DNA of 7,469 bases, from assembly GCA_049594615.1 (NCBI GenBank), contig JBMYJR010000081.1:1-7469 (forward strand), written 5' to 3'. A model generated the notes under the pieces. The model saw only the letters and a list, made by a program, of their open reading frames with translations. It searched no databases and was not told the origin of the DNA. Source of the stretch: CAXPZW01 sp049594615. Lineage in GTDB: Bacteria > Bacteroidota > Bacteroidia > Flavobacteriales_D > Sanyastnellaceae. Within the stretch, counting starts at the first letter, position 1. The number at the start of each line of letters is the position of its first letter. This document shows, one piece after another, positions 1-7,382 of this stretch. The translations under genes were made by a program, and so were the position numbers.

Positions 1-591
1 ATTGACACCAGCTACGACATTCCTTCAGACGGGCGCCAGTATGCGGTGACCATCCGCGAGCTGGACTTGGACGCCGAGTACCTCTATGCGGTGACCCCCA
101 AGCTGGACCCCACGGCCTTCTTGACCGCGCGTTTGACCGACTGGCAGGAGTACGACCTGCTCACCGGGCAGATGAACATCTACTTCGAGGACACCTACGT
201 GGGGCAGAACCAGCTGGACATGGGCCAGTTGAGCGATACCCTGAGCCTGAGCCTCGGCCCAGATCCCAACATTGTAGTGGAGCGCAAGCGCTTGAACCAA
301 AAGAGCAGCGCCAGCTTCATTGGCAGCAAACGCAAAGACGTGCGCGAGTTTGAGATCACCGTACGCAATGCAAAAAAGGAGGCCATTGCCATCGTGGTGG
401 ACGACCAGTTGCCGCTCACCCACAACGAAGACATTGAAGTGGAACGCGTGTCGCTCGACGGCGCACACGAAGACGAACTCACCGGCCGGCTGTCCTGGGA
501 GTTGACAGTCAAACCCGGCAAAAGCGAGCGCTTGACCTTCAAGTACGCGCTACGCTATCCCAAGAACATGCTGCTGGCCCTTGGGCGCTAG
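1..591 (+). CDS. DUF4139 domain protein (MuiA-like), C-terminal part only
   Basis: The reading frame is open from the first base and ends with TAG at 589-591, giving 196 residues of a protein whose N-terminus lies outside the window. The GTG at base 46 is only an internal valine codon. The sequence matches the C-terminal half of the DUF4139 family (called mucoidy inhibitor MuiA-like). It has alternating beta-strand segments, the stretch EFEITVRNAKKEAIAIVVDD followed by QLPLTHNEDIEVE, and a closing strand LTFKYALRYPK that is typical of the family's end. Members usually have about 500-600 residues, often with a signal peptide and an N-terminal DUF4140 domain with a coiled coil; those parts cannot be seen here. 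The biochemical role of the family is not established. The gene converges on the amidohydrolase operon and is separated from it by a terminator. The family call is from memory of its motifs, fairly sure; the function is unknown. Confidence 0.85.
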   Translation: MDTSYDIPSDGRQYAVTIRELDLDAEYLYAVTPKLDPTAFLTARLTDWQEYDLLTGQMNIYFEDTYVGQNQLDMGQLSDTLSLSLGPDPNIVVERKRLNQKSSASFIGSKRKDVREFEITVRNAKKEAIAIVVDDQLPLTHNEDIEVERVSLDGAHEDELTGRLSWELTVKPGKSERLTFKYALRYPKNMLLALGR

Positions 592-615
592 CAGTTTGGC
601 GACGGTGTCTGAACA

Positions 616-645
616 AAAAGGCCGCTCCAGTTGGAGCGGCCTTTT
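616..645. terminator. Bidirectional intrinsic terminator between convergent genes
   Basis: A perfect 13-bp inverted repeat has arms at 616-628 (AAAAGGCCGCTCC) and 633-645 (GGAGCGGCCTTTT) with a 4-nt loop AGTT. The GC-rich core is flanked by an A-tract on one side and a T-tract on the other, so it can terminate both the plus-strand DUF4139 gene (stop at 591) and the minus-strand amidohydrolase operon (stop at 649). Read on the minus strand, the stem is followed by a slightly longer T-rich run (CTTTTTGTTC) than on the plus strand. Confidence 0.93.
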
Positions 646-648
646 GTC

Positions 649-1956
649 TTATTGCTTGGTGGCTTTTTGTGCGTCGTACTTGGCTTTGTACTTGCGGTAG
701 AGTTCCTTCTGGTGGTTGTCCAGGTCGATCTCCCGCCCGTCGATGAAGGCGGTGGTCACGTTGTTGGTCATCATGTCCAGCGCGTCGCCATCAGAGATGA
801 ACAGCGTGGCGCTCTTGCCAATCTCCAGTGACCCGTACATGGCATCAATGCCGAGGATTTTTGCTGGGCTGAGGGTGATGGACTGCACCGCTTGCTCGTA
901 GGTGAGTCCGTAGGCCTTGGCCGTGCCGGCGTAGAACGGCAGGTTGCGGGTGCCCATTTGCTCCATGTCGCCCGAGTTCTCCAAGCAGAAGGTCACGCCT
1001 TCGTCCGAGAGCAGCTTGGGGAGTTTGAAGGGCAGGTCCACATCGTCCTCTTCGTAGCGGGGCACTTGGTGCACGCGGCGTACCATCACGGCCACGTTGT
1101 TGTCGCGCAGCAGGTCGGCCACCAGGTGGCTGTCGTAGCCGCCCACAATGGCCATGTTGGTGATGCCCCAGGCCTTTTTGAAGTGCACTGCCTCGCTGAT
1201 TTGCTTGGCGTCTTGCGCGTGCACGTACAGCGTGGCCGAACCGTCAAACAGGCCTTGCATGGCCTCCATTTTGACGTCGGTCTCGGTGGGGGTGGTTTTG
1301 CCGTAGGCTTGCGCGCGTCCAAAAAAGTCTTCGATCTCGCGTTTTTGCTGGTCGTAGGTCTTGCGTTTGGCAATGGTGTTCTTCTCACCGTCGCTGTGGA
1401 TGTGGTACATGCGCGGCCAGTTCAGGTGGATGCCATCGTCGGCGCGGATGACCGCGTCTTCCCAGTTCCAACCGTCAAAGTGCATGACCGAGGATGAGCC
1501 CGAGATCACACCTCCACGCGGGGTGATTTGGCCCATCAGCACCCCGTTGGAGCGCACCGTGGGTGTGATTTCAGAGTCGGTGTTGAAGGCAATCAACGCG
1601 CGCACGTTGGGCTTGAAGGTGCCCACTTCGTACTGGTCTCGGGTGGCGCGTACCGCACCAATTTCTTGCAGGCCCAGGGTGGAGTTGGGGGCGATAAAGC
1701 CCGGGTATACGTGTTTGCCTTTGGCGTCGATCACGCGGTCCCACTCGCCGCGCTTGGCGTTGGACTCGGAGGTGATCAGGGTGATTTTGCCGCCAGTGAT
1801 GCCCACGGCTGCGCCTGCGATTTTGCTGCCGGTGCCCAGGTGCGCGGTGGCACCCAGAATCAGGACGGATTCCGATTGAGGCGGGGCGGGAGTGAGCTGC
1901 GCAGTGAGTGCAAAGGCAGCGCCCAAGATCAGGAGGAGTGCAAGCGTCTTTTTCAT
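649..1956 (-). CDS. Exported amidohydrolase-family protein, probably catalytically degenerate
   Basis: This 435-residue protein starts with a clear Sec signal peptide (residues 1-19, MKKTLALLLILGAAFALTA, then Q), so it probably acts in the periplasm. Residues about 30-85 form the usual N-terminal beta region of the amidohydrolase (imidazolonepropionase-like) superfamily. The C-terminal part has the family's closing pattern: LSPAKILGIDAMYGSLEIGK at 362-381, then a beta strand and FIDGREI. The metal-binding HxH motif expected after PGFID is replaced: residues 85-94 read PGFIAPNSTL, with Asn91 and Thr93 where histidines normally sit. His246 (YVHA) may match a later ligand, but the second expected His region reads AIVGGYDSH, and the Asp region reads ENSGD (Asp330). 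The start ATG overlaps the stop of the upstream gene by 4 bp (ATGA, 1953-1956), so the two are probably translationally coupled. Superfamily membership is sure. Lack of hydrolase activity is inference, and the substrate is unknown. Confidence 0.9.
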   Translation of the reverse strand: MKKTLALLLILGAAFALTAQLTPAPPQSESVLILGATAHLGTGSKIAGAAVGITGGKITLITSESNAKRGEWDRVIDAKGKHVYPGFIAPNSTLGLQEIGAVRATRDQYEVGTFKPNVRALIAFNTDSEITPTVRSNGVLMGQITPRGGVISGSSSVMHFDGWNWEDAVIRADDGIHLNWPRMYHIHSDGEKNTIAKRKTYDQQKREIEDFFGRAQAYGKTTPTETDVKMEAMQGLFDGSATLYVHAQDAKQISEAVHFKKAWGITNMAIVGGYDSHLVADLLRDNNVAVMVRRVHQVPRYEEDDVDLPFKLPKLLSDEGVTFCLENSGDMEQMGTRNLPFYAGTAKAYGLTYEQAVQSITLSPAKILGIDAMYGSLEIGKSATLFISDGDALDMMTNNVTTAFIDGREIDLDNHQKELYRKYKAKYDAQKATKQ

Positions 1957-4900
1957 CGGTCCATGGTATCGCAGTGGAAGTGGCGGTCGGTTTTGTACAC
2001 GGGGATTTGCGTCGGCTCCCCGCGTTGCTTGGCGCCCAGCATGAGTTGGGTCAGGCGGGCGCGTTCAGCCTGGATGTAGGTGCGCAAAATGGCGTCGTCC
2101 TCCTGGCTGTAGTACATGCGGCCATCCACAAAGGTGTGTTCGGCTTGGGCGTAGATGCTCAAGGGGTGGTCGCTCCAGATCACCAGGTCGGCGTCTTTGC
2201 CCGGGGCGAGTGAACCCATGCGGTCGTCCAGGTGCAGGAGGATGGCCGGGTTGAGGGTCACAAACTTCAGGGCTTCTTCTTCAGGAACTCCGCCGTACTT
2301 GACCGCCTTGCCCGCTTCTTGGTTGAGGCGACGGGCCATCTCGCGGTCGTCGGAGTTGAAGGCGGTGACCACGCCCTGCTCCCACATGAGCGCCCCGTTG
2401 TAAGGGATGGCGTCTTTCACCTCGTACTTGTACGCCCACCAGTCGCTGAAGGAAGAGCCTCCGGCGCCGTGCGCAGCCATCTTGTCGGCCACCTTGTAGC
2501 CTTCCAAAATGTGGGTGAAGGTGTTGAGGGTGAAGCCCATGCTGTCGGCCACGTGCATGAGCATGTTGATCTCGCCCTGCTGGTAGCTGTGGCATGAAAC
2601 AAAGCGCTCAGAATCCAAGATCTCATACAGGCACTCCAGCTCCAAGTCGCGGCGGGGGGGCAGCGGCAGGTTCCCGTTACGAATGTCGCGGCGACTGAGT
2701 TTGGCCACGGCTTGCTCGTACTTGCTCCATTCGTGGTTGTACTCGCGCGCGCGAATGAAGTGGTCGTAGTAGACCTGTTCCACACCCATGCGGGTTTGGG
2801 GGAAGCGCACGGTTTGGAAGTCGCCCCAGTTGGCTTGCTTCACGTTCTCGCCCAAGGCGAATTTGATGAAGCCGGGGGCGTCCTCGATTTTCATTTCCTC
2901 AGGTGTCATTCCCCAGCGCATTTTGATCAGTGCGCTCTGTCCGCCAATCGGGTTGGCCGAACCGTGCAGGAGTTGGGCGGCGGTTACCCCACCGGCCAGT
3001 TGGCGGTAGATGTTGATGTCTTCGGCGTCGATCACGTCGCCTTCGCGCACTTCGGCCGAGGAGGCTTGGGCGCCTTCGTTCACGCTGCGCAGGGCAATGT
3101 GGCTATGTTCGTCAATCACCCCGGGGGTCACGTGCTTGCCGCGGGCGTTCATGCGGGTGGGCTCGCCAGTGCCTTTGGGCAGCAGCTCGGCCCAACGCAG
3201 GTCCTTGCCCACGGCCACAATTTTGCCGTCGTGGATCAGTACTTGGCCGTTGGCAATCTTGCCTTCTTCTTCGCAGGTCCAGATGGTGGCGTCTTCAATG
3301 AGCAGGGTTTGTTGCTCGGGGATGGAGGGGCGGCCGTAGGCCATCAGCGGATAGATCAAATCGCCCCAAGGCTTGGCGGCGGTGGAGTCGCTGGCCATGC
3401 TGTCGTTGGACTGCTCTCCACGGGCTGCGCGTATGGCGACCCAGTCGGTCCAGGTGCCGTTGGGCAGTTGGCCCTTGCCGTCCCAGATGCGGCTTTTTGA
3501 ATGCACATTTCCGCTCAGGCGCAGGATGCCTTGGTGGTGCGTGTCGTCGGGATCAAAGGACAGGGTCACCAGCCGGTCTTCCTGCATCAGCTTGACCTCT
3601 ACAGTGGAGGTGTCGGCTACCATGTTGCCGTCTTCGTCTTTTTTCTCGCCAATGACTTCAAAGGAAGCTTTGTGCTTGCCTGGGTTGCCCTTGACCTCCA
3701 TGCTGTAGGTCACATCGCCGATCGAAAGGTCGTAGGTGCCGCTCAGGTCCAGGGTATTCCAGGCGTTGAAGGCGTGGCGTTCGCCGGCCACCCAGTGTTC
3801 GTGGATGACGGTCTTCTCGCCAAAAATATCGCCGGAGGCAATCACAAAGTTGGCGCGGTACCCGGCTTCGAGCTTGCCCAGTTGCGCCTCTTGTTGGATG
3901 AGCGCGGCCGGGGTGGTGGTGAGTGCGGCCAAGGCTTGCTCGCGGGTAAAACCGTATTCCATGGCTTTGCGCAGGTTGGCGTAAAATTGCTTGCGACCCA
4001 GCCCGTCCATGGTTAGGGCAAAGGTCACCCCGGCATCGGCCAAGCGAGCGGGGTTGGTCGGGGCTTGCTCCCAATGCTTCATGTCCGCGAGCGATACCAT
4101 ACGTGCATTGAACGGATCGCTCACGTCGTAAGCCTTGGGGAAGTCCAGGGGCAGCACGAAGGCGGCCTCGGTGGCTTGGATTTCGGCCAGGCGCTTGTAC
4201 TCGTCGCCGCTGCCTTTGAAGATGTACTGGATGCCGGCCTCGTCGCCCACCTTGTCGGCGCGCAGGGCGTCCATGGCGCTGCCCACTTCAAAGAACGCAG
4301 GCAGTTCCATTTGTTCCAGTAAGGCGTCCAGCGAGAGGTTGGCTTCGCTGCGGTCCTCGGCAGTGGCGTACCAGTCGGCGTCCATGTAAGTCTGGCGCAG
4401 CAGCGCAATGCTGCCCATCAGTGATCCAGGGTAGCTCTGGCGCGAGGTGCCTTTGGAGAACGACGCGTGGGTGGTGGCCCCGGGTTGAATCAGGCTCGTG
4501 TTTTCGTCGGAGCCCAGCATGACCACAGCGCCCGTCCCGCGGAAGATGCCGTCTTGCTGGTGGGTGAGCACCACGCCCACGCCGGCTTGCAGCATGCCTT
4601 TGGCCTTCTTTTCATCGACGGTCCAGATGGCGGCGGCGTCGGTTTCAGGTTTGACAGCTTGGTTCCAGCCGTAGGCGCCTTTGGTGTTGGACTCGTACTG
4701 CGGATACGGCTCCCATGGCTTGCGTTCCATGCGCGGCAGGCCGTACTGGGAATGCAAGTCGATGAAGGAGGGGTAGATGTGCAGCCCTTCCAAATCGTAG
4801 GTGTAGGTGTTTTCGGGGAGTTCCACTTCGGTGCCCACGGCGACGACGCGGCCGTTTTTCACCAGCAGGGTGGCGTTTTGAATCTGGGTGGAGGGGTCCA

Positions 4901-5042
4901 CTTGGACCGTGGCGTTGGTGAAGGCGGTATACGTGGTGTGTTTGTCCACGGTGCCGTTCACCGGAAAGGTGGTGGTCTGTGCGGAGGCCAAACAGACGGC
5001 AGCCACAAAGAGCACGGTTAGCAGGTTTCTCATGGTCTTCAT
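1953..5042 (-). CDS. Exported double-module amidohydrolase, about 1029 residues
   Basis: The protein begins with a signal peptide (MKTMRNLLTVLFVAAVCLAS, then AQ) without a lipobox, so it is probably periplasmic. Two amidohydrolase modules follow. Module 1 (about residues 30-430) has PSFIDLHSQ, where the second His of HxH is Gln99, and no clear counterparts of the later His and Asp ligands. A segment at about 430-560 looks beta-rich and is not amidohydrolase. Module 2 (about 575-1015) keeps PGVIDEHSH (His646, His648), the GSANPIGGQSA loop, CHSY (His818), FTHILEGYK (His844) and FNSDD (Asp898), a full set of likely metal ligands. It ends with the usual GSLAPGKDADLVIW stretch. It resembles imidazolonepropionase-like amidohydrolases (COG1228 type); the substrate cannot be told. 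I chose ATG at 5042: an ATG at 5033 is also possible, while the upstream TTG at 5060 overlaps a candidate -7 element and would lie outside the transcript. It is the first gene of a two-gene operon. Confidence 0.92.
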   Translation of the reverse strand: MKTMRNLLTVLFVAAVCLASAQTTTFPVNGTVDKHTTYTAFTNATVQVDPSTQIQNATLLVKNGRVVAVGTEVELPENTYTYDLEGLHIYPSFIDLHSQYGLPRMERKPWEPYPQYESNTKGAYGWNQAVKPETDAAAIWTVDEKKAKGMLQAGVGVVLTHQQDGIFRGTGAVVMLGSDENTSLIQPGATTHASFSKGTSRQSYPGSLMGSIALLRQTYMDADWYATAEDRSEANLSLDALLEQMELPAFFEVGSAMDALRADKVGDEAGIQYIFKGSGDEYKRLAEIQATEAAFVLPLDFPKAYDVSDPFNARMVSLADMKHWEQAPTNPARLADAGVTFALTMDGLGRKQFYANLRKAMEYGFTREQALAALTTTPAALIQQEAQLGKLEAGYRANFVIASGDIFGEKTVIHEHWVAGERHAFNAWNTLDLSGTYDLSIGDVTYSMEVKGNPGKHKASFEVIGEKKDEDGNMVADTSTVEVKLMQEDRLVTLSFDPDDTHHQGILRLSGNVHSKSRIWDGKGQLPNGTWTDWVAIRAARGEQSNDSMASDSTAAKPWGDLIYPLMAYGRPSIPEQQTLLIEDATIWTCEEEGKIANGQVLIHDGKIVAVGKDLRWAELLPKGTGEPTRMNARGKHVTPGVIDEHSHIALRSVNEGAQASSAEVREGDVIDAEDINIYRQLAGGVTAAQLLHGSANPIGGQSALIKMRWGMTPEEMKIEDAPGFIKFALGENVKQANWGDFQTVRFPQTRMGVEQVYYDHFIRAREYNHEWSKYEQAVAKLSRRDIRNGNLPLPPRRDLELECLYEILDSERFVSCHSYQQGEINMLMHVADSMGFTLNTFTHILEGYKVADKMAAHGAGGSSFSDWWAYKYEVKDAIPYNGALMWEQGVVTAFNSDDREMARRLNQEAGKAVKYGGVPEEEALKFVTLNPAILLHLDDRMGSLAPGKDADLVIWSDHPLSIYAQAEHTFVDGRMYYSQEDDAILRTYIQAERARLTQLMLGAKQRGEPTQIPVYKTDRHFHCDTMDR

Positions 5043-5221
5043 TACGAGCAAGGCGCTCAAAGATAACCGGATATCACAAGGTTAGTTCGTTTGCAACATG
5101 TATCCACTCATCCGGCTGTGGGTGCAGGTTACCAAGTGATCCGGCTGGAGTTTGGAGGGGAATTTTGGGTGGGGGAACTCGATGTGGGGGTCCGGCCCGA
5201 TTTTTTGCAGAACTTCGGCCC
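5043..5221. other. Divergent intergenic region between the amidohydrolase operon and gmhA
   Basis: These 179 bases separate two divergently transcribed genes and must hold both promoters. The minus-strand promoter candidate is annotated separately. For gmhA, the best plus-strand match to TAnnTTTG is GAATTTTG at 5160-5167 (one mismatch, no -33 partner), which is too weak to call. A 9-bp direct repeat ATCCGGCTG occurs at 5110-5118 and 5139-5147 with a 29-bp period; its meaning is unknown. No RNA gene, convincing small ORF or terminator was seen. Confidence 0.6.
5058..5065 (-). promoter_or_regulatory. Candidate Bacteroidota -7 promoter element for the amidohydrolase operon
   Basis: Read on the minus strand, the bases spell TATCTTTG, an exact match to the Bacteroidota -7 consensus TAnnTTTG. 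It lies 15 nt before the ATG at 5042 and 24 nt before the ATG at 5033, implying a very short leader. I see no good TTTG-type -33 element at the usual spacing of about 19-21 nt, so this remains a candidate. If correct, transcription would start at around 5050, which excludes the TTG at 5060 as the start codon. Confidence 0.45.
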
Positions 5222-5794
5222 ATGTCCGATCGCATCCGTCAACACTTTACCGAAGCCCACCAGGTGCTTACCGACTTCTTGGCCAACCCCGCCAATTTTG
5301 AGGCCATTGACCGCGCTGTACAGCTGCTGGTCCAACGCTTTCAATCCGAGGGCAAGGTGCTCTCATGCGGCAACGGCGGCTCCATGTGTGACGCCATGCA
5401 CTTTGCCGAAGAACTTACCGGACGCTACCGCGACAACCGCCCGGCCATCGGCGCCATTGCCATCGCCGACCCCTCGCATCTGGCTTGCGTAGGCAACGAC
5501 TACGGCTTTGACCACGTCTTTTCCCGCTATGTAGAAGGCGTTGGCCGCAAAGGCGATGTCCTGCTCGCCATCTCCACCTCAGGCAATTCCCCCAACGTCC
5601 TGCTCGCTGCCGAGGCCGCCAAGGCCAAGGGCATGCACGTGATCGGGCTCACCGGTAAAGACGGTGGCCAACTCGCTCCCCTCTGCGATGTCGAAATTCG
5701 CGCGCCTTGGAGTGGGTATGCGGATCGGATTCAGGAGATCCACATCAAGGTGATTCATGCGCTGATTGATGGTATTGAGCAGCACATGGGGTGA
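5222..5794 (+). CDS. gmhA: Phosphoheptose isomerase (sedoheptulose-7-phosphate isomerase)
   Basis: GmhA converts sedoheptulose 7-phosphate to D-glycero-D-manno-heptose 7-phosphate in the cytosol, the first step of ADP-heptose synthesis for the LPS inner core. The 190-residue product has the full length of the family (E. coli GmhA is 192) and is one SIS domain. It aligns almost without gaps to E. coli GmhA: LSCGNGGS at 47-54, the zinc and active-site HFAEELTGRYR (His60, Glu64), CVGNDYGF at 89-96, the phosphate-binding STSGNS at 118-123, LTGKDGG, and YADRIQEIHIKVIH (Gln171, His179). These match His61, Glu65, Gln172 and His180 of E. coli. The ATG at 5222 fits the family N-terminus; the same frame is open further upstream, but that part lies antisense to the amidohydrolase gene and has no family counterpart. 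No Shine-Dalgarno sequence is evident. No other heptose-pathway gene is adjacent, so it seems to be transcribed alone. High confidence. Confidence 0.96.
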   Translation: MSDRIRQHFTEAHQVLTDFLANPANFEAIDRAVQLLVQRFQSEGKVLSCGNGGSMCDAMHFAEELTGRYRDNRPAIGAIAIADPSHLACVGNDYGFDHVFSRYVEGVGRKGDVLLAISTSGNSPNVLLAAEAAKAKGMHVIGLTGKDGGQLAPLCDVEIRAPWSGYADRIQEIHIKVIHALIDGIEQHMG

Positions 5795-5833
5795 GCGGAG
5801 TGAAAAGTGTACACGTTGAACTCCGGCTCATCC
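5789..5833. repeat. Imperfect inverted repeat spanning the gmhA/comM convergent ends
   Basis: The arms TGAGCGGAGT (5792-5801) and ACTCCGGCTCA (5820-5830) pair over 10 bp with one bulged G (5825), and can extend outward by a G-T and two G-C pairs to 5789 and 5833. The interior holds the 8-bp palindrome GTGTACAC (5807-5814). The stop codon of gmhA (5792-5794) and that of comM (5828-5830) occupy symmetrical positions in the arms. There is no T-tract on either side, so if this is a terminator it is not a classical one. Confidence 0.5.
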
Positions 5834-7381
5834 GGCCCACGACTCCCGATCCAACGACCGGTACTGTATCGCCTCCGCCAAATCCCCACTCCCAATTTCG
5901 TTCGCCCCGCGTAGGTCGGCAATGGTGCGGGCTACTTTGAGGATGCGGTCGTAGGCGCGGGCGCTGAGGTCGAGCTTTTGCATGGCGGTGCGCAGCAGTT
6001 TTTCGCTAGGGGCATCCAAGGCGCAGATGTGTTTGAGGCTGGCGGCGTCCATGTGGGCGTTGCAGTGCAGGTGCATGCGGTCCTTGAAGCGTTCGCGCTG
6101 GCGGTTGCGGGCGAGGACCACGCGTTGGCGCACGGTGGCGCTGGATTCGCCTTGGCGTGCGTCGGAAAGGGCGTCGTAGCTGACGGGGGTGACTTCCACG
6201 TGTAGGTCGATGCGGTCCAGCAGGGGGCCGGATACCTTGTTGAGGTAGCGCTGCACCACCGGGCCACCACAGGTGCATTCGCGCGTGGGGTGGTTGTAGA
6301 AGCCGCAGGGGCACGGATTCATGCTGGCCACCAGCTGGAACGCCGCCGGAAAGTCCACCGACACCCGGGCGCGAGAGATGGTCACCACACGCTCTTCCAA
6401 GGGTTGGCGCATGACCTCGAGCACGGTGCGTTTGAATTCCGGCAATTCGTCCAGGAAGAGCACACCGTGATGGGCGAGGGAGATTTCACCGGGTTGCGGG
6501 TTGCCGCCGCCGCCCACCAAAGCGACGTCTGAAATCGTGTGGTGCGGGGCGCGGAAGGGGCGGGTTTCCAGCACGGCCTCGCCCTGCTTCAACCGTCCGG
6601 CGACTGAGTGGATTTTGGTGGTTTCAAGTGCCTCCTCCAAGGTAAGGGGTGGCAGGATGGTGGCCAGCCGCTTGGCAAGCATGGTCTTGCCTGCTCCCGG
6701 AGGGCCAATGAGGATGAGGTTGTGCCCACCTGCGGCAGCAATCTCAAAGGCGCGCTTCACGGTTTCCTGCCCCTTCACGTCCTGGAAGTCCACCAGGTGT
6801 TTGCCGTTTTCGGTTTCCTGCCCAAACGGGCGTGGGTGCACCCGGAACCGTTCGGGCTGCTCCTTCAACACCTCCACCACTTCGGAGAGGGTTTCGCATC
6901 CATACACCTCCAACCCTTCCACCATGGCCGCTTCATGTGCGTTCACCGCAGGCAGCACCAGCCGCTTGTACCCTTCCTTCCGCGCTTGCAAGGCCACGGG
7001 CAGGGCGCCTTTCACCGGCCGCAGCTCTCCGTCCAAGGCCAACTCGCCTATCACCATGGCCTCGCCCAACGGATCGGCCGGAATCTGGTCGGTCGCCCCC
7101 AAAATCCCCAGCGCAATCGGCAGGTCAAACGCCGATCCCTCTTTGCGGATGTCCGCCGGCGCCATGTTGACCGTGATGTGCTTGCCCGGCCAGGCAAACC
7201 CCGAGGTCTCCATGGCCGCTTTGACCCGCTGCTGGCTCTCGCGCACCGCGCTGTCGGGCAACCCCACGAGTGAAAAGTGAATCCCGCGGTGGATGTGAAA
7301 CTCCAACGTAATGGTCGTGGCCTGCACGCCAAACACCGCCGCGGCGTAGGTCTTGGTCAGAAGGGGAAGGGTGTTTTGCAT
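5828..7381 (-). CDS. comM: YifB/ComM-family Mg-chelatase-like AAA+ ATPase
   Basis: ComM is a cytosolic hexameric helicase-like AAA+ ATPase that promotes branch migration during natural transformation in well-studied bacteria; in other lineages the role is less clear. The 517-residue product is full length. Residues 10-175 are the N-terminal ChlI/Lon-like domain (FSLVGLPDSAVRESQQRV, NMAPADIRKEGSAFDLPIAL). The AAA+ core at about 195-400 has Walker A GPPGAGKT (226-233), Walker B GVLFLDELPEF (306-316; Asp311, Glu312), and LLDRIDLHVEV with a probable arginine finger at Arg390. A four-cysteine group (Cys357, 359, 369, 371) lies in NPCPCGFYNHPTRECTC, as usual for the family. The C-terminal Mg-chelatase domain (about 410-517) contains LSARAYDRILKVARTIADL. 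The ATG at 7381 adds only a few residues before the conserved TKTYAAAVFGV. The gene converges on gmhA. Competence function in this organism is inference. Confidence 0.96.
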   Translation of the reverse strand: MQNTLPLLTKTYAAAVFGVQATTITLEFHIHRGIHFSLVGLPDSAVRESQQRVKAAMETSGFAWPGKHITVNMAPADIRKEGSAFDLPIALGILGATDQIPADPLGEAMVIGELALDGELRPVKGALPVALQARKEGYKRLVLPAVNAHEAAMVEGLEVYGCETLSEVVEVLKEQPERFRVHPRPFGQETENGKHLVDFQDVKGQETVKRAFEIAAAGGHNLILIGPPGAGKTMLAKRLATILPPLTLEEALETTKIHSVAGRLKQGEAVLETRPFRAPHHTISDVALVGGGGNPQPGEISLAHHGVLFLDELPEFKRTVLEVMRQPLEERVVTISRARVSVDFPAAFQLVASMNPCPCGFYNHPTRECTCGGPVVQRYLNKVSGPLLDRIDLHVEVTPVSYDALSDARQGESSATVRQRVVLARNRQRERFKDRMHLHCNAHMDAASLKHICALDAPSEKLLRTAMQKLDLSARAYDRILKVARTIADLRGANEIGSGDLAEAIQYRSLDRESWAG

Positions 7382-7382
7382 G

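Noticed and set aside
892..1497. Long plus-strand ORF opposite the small amidohydrolase gene
   Set aside because: It is a shadow of the GC-rich minus-strand gene; the product is rich in Val, Gly, His and Ala with no recognisable motif.
2712..3500. 262-residue plus-strand ORF opposite the large amidohydrolase gene
   Set aside because: Antisense reading of a clearly coding strand with known motifs; its composition (many His, Val, Gly) is that of a complement frame.
4467..5021. 184-residue plus-strand ORF opposite the 5' part of the large amidohydrolase gene
   Set aside because: Same reason: low-complexity antisense translation, no family resemblance, no promoter or start context.
5110..5147. 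9-bp direct repeat ATCCGGCTG in the gmhA upstream region
   Set aside because: Only two copies, short and without symmetry or a known binding pattern; kept only as a note.
5160..5167. GAATTTTG as a -7 promoter element for gmhA
   Set aside because: One mismatch to TAnnTTTG and no -33 partner at suitable spacing; chance matches of this quality are common.
4979..5221. Possible N-terminal extension of gmhA in the same open frame
   Set aside because: The frame is open but overlaps the amidohydrolase signal peptide region on the other strand, and GmhA homologues begin at the residue encoded by the ATG at 5222.
5384..5389. Met55 in GmhA (GGSMCDAMHF) where E. coli has His
   Set aside because: The zinc and catalytic residues (His60, Glu64, Gln171, His179) are intact, and from memory of Bacteroidota homologues Met here is usual.
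6267..6312. Four-cysteine group in ComM as a possible novel metal site
   Set aside because: The NPCPCG and following Cys pattern is a standard feature of the YifB/ComM family.
6501..7280. 259-residue plus-strand ORF opposite comM
   Set aside because: It lies entirely antisense to the conserved ComM frame and shows no domain.
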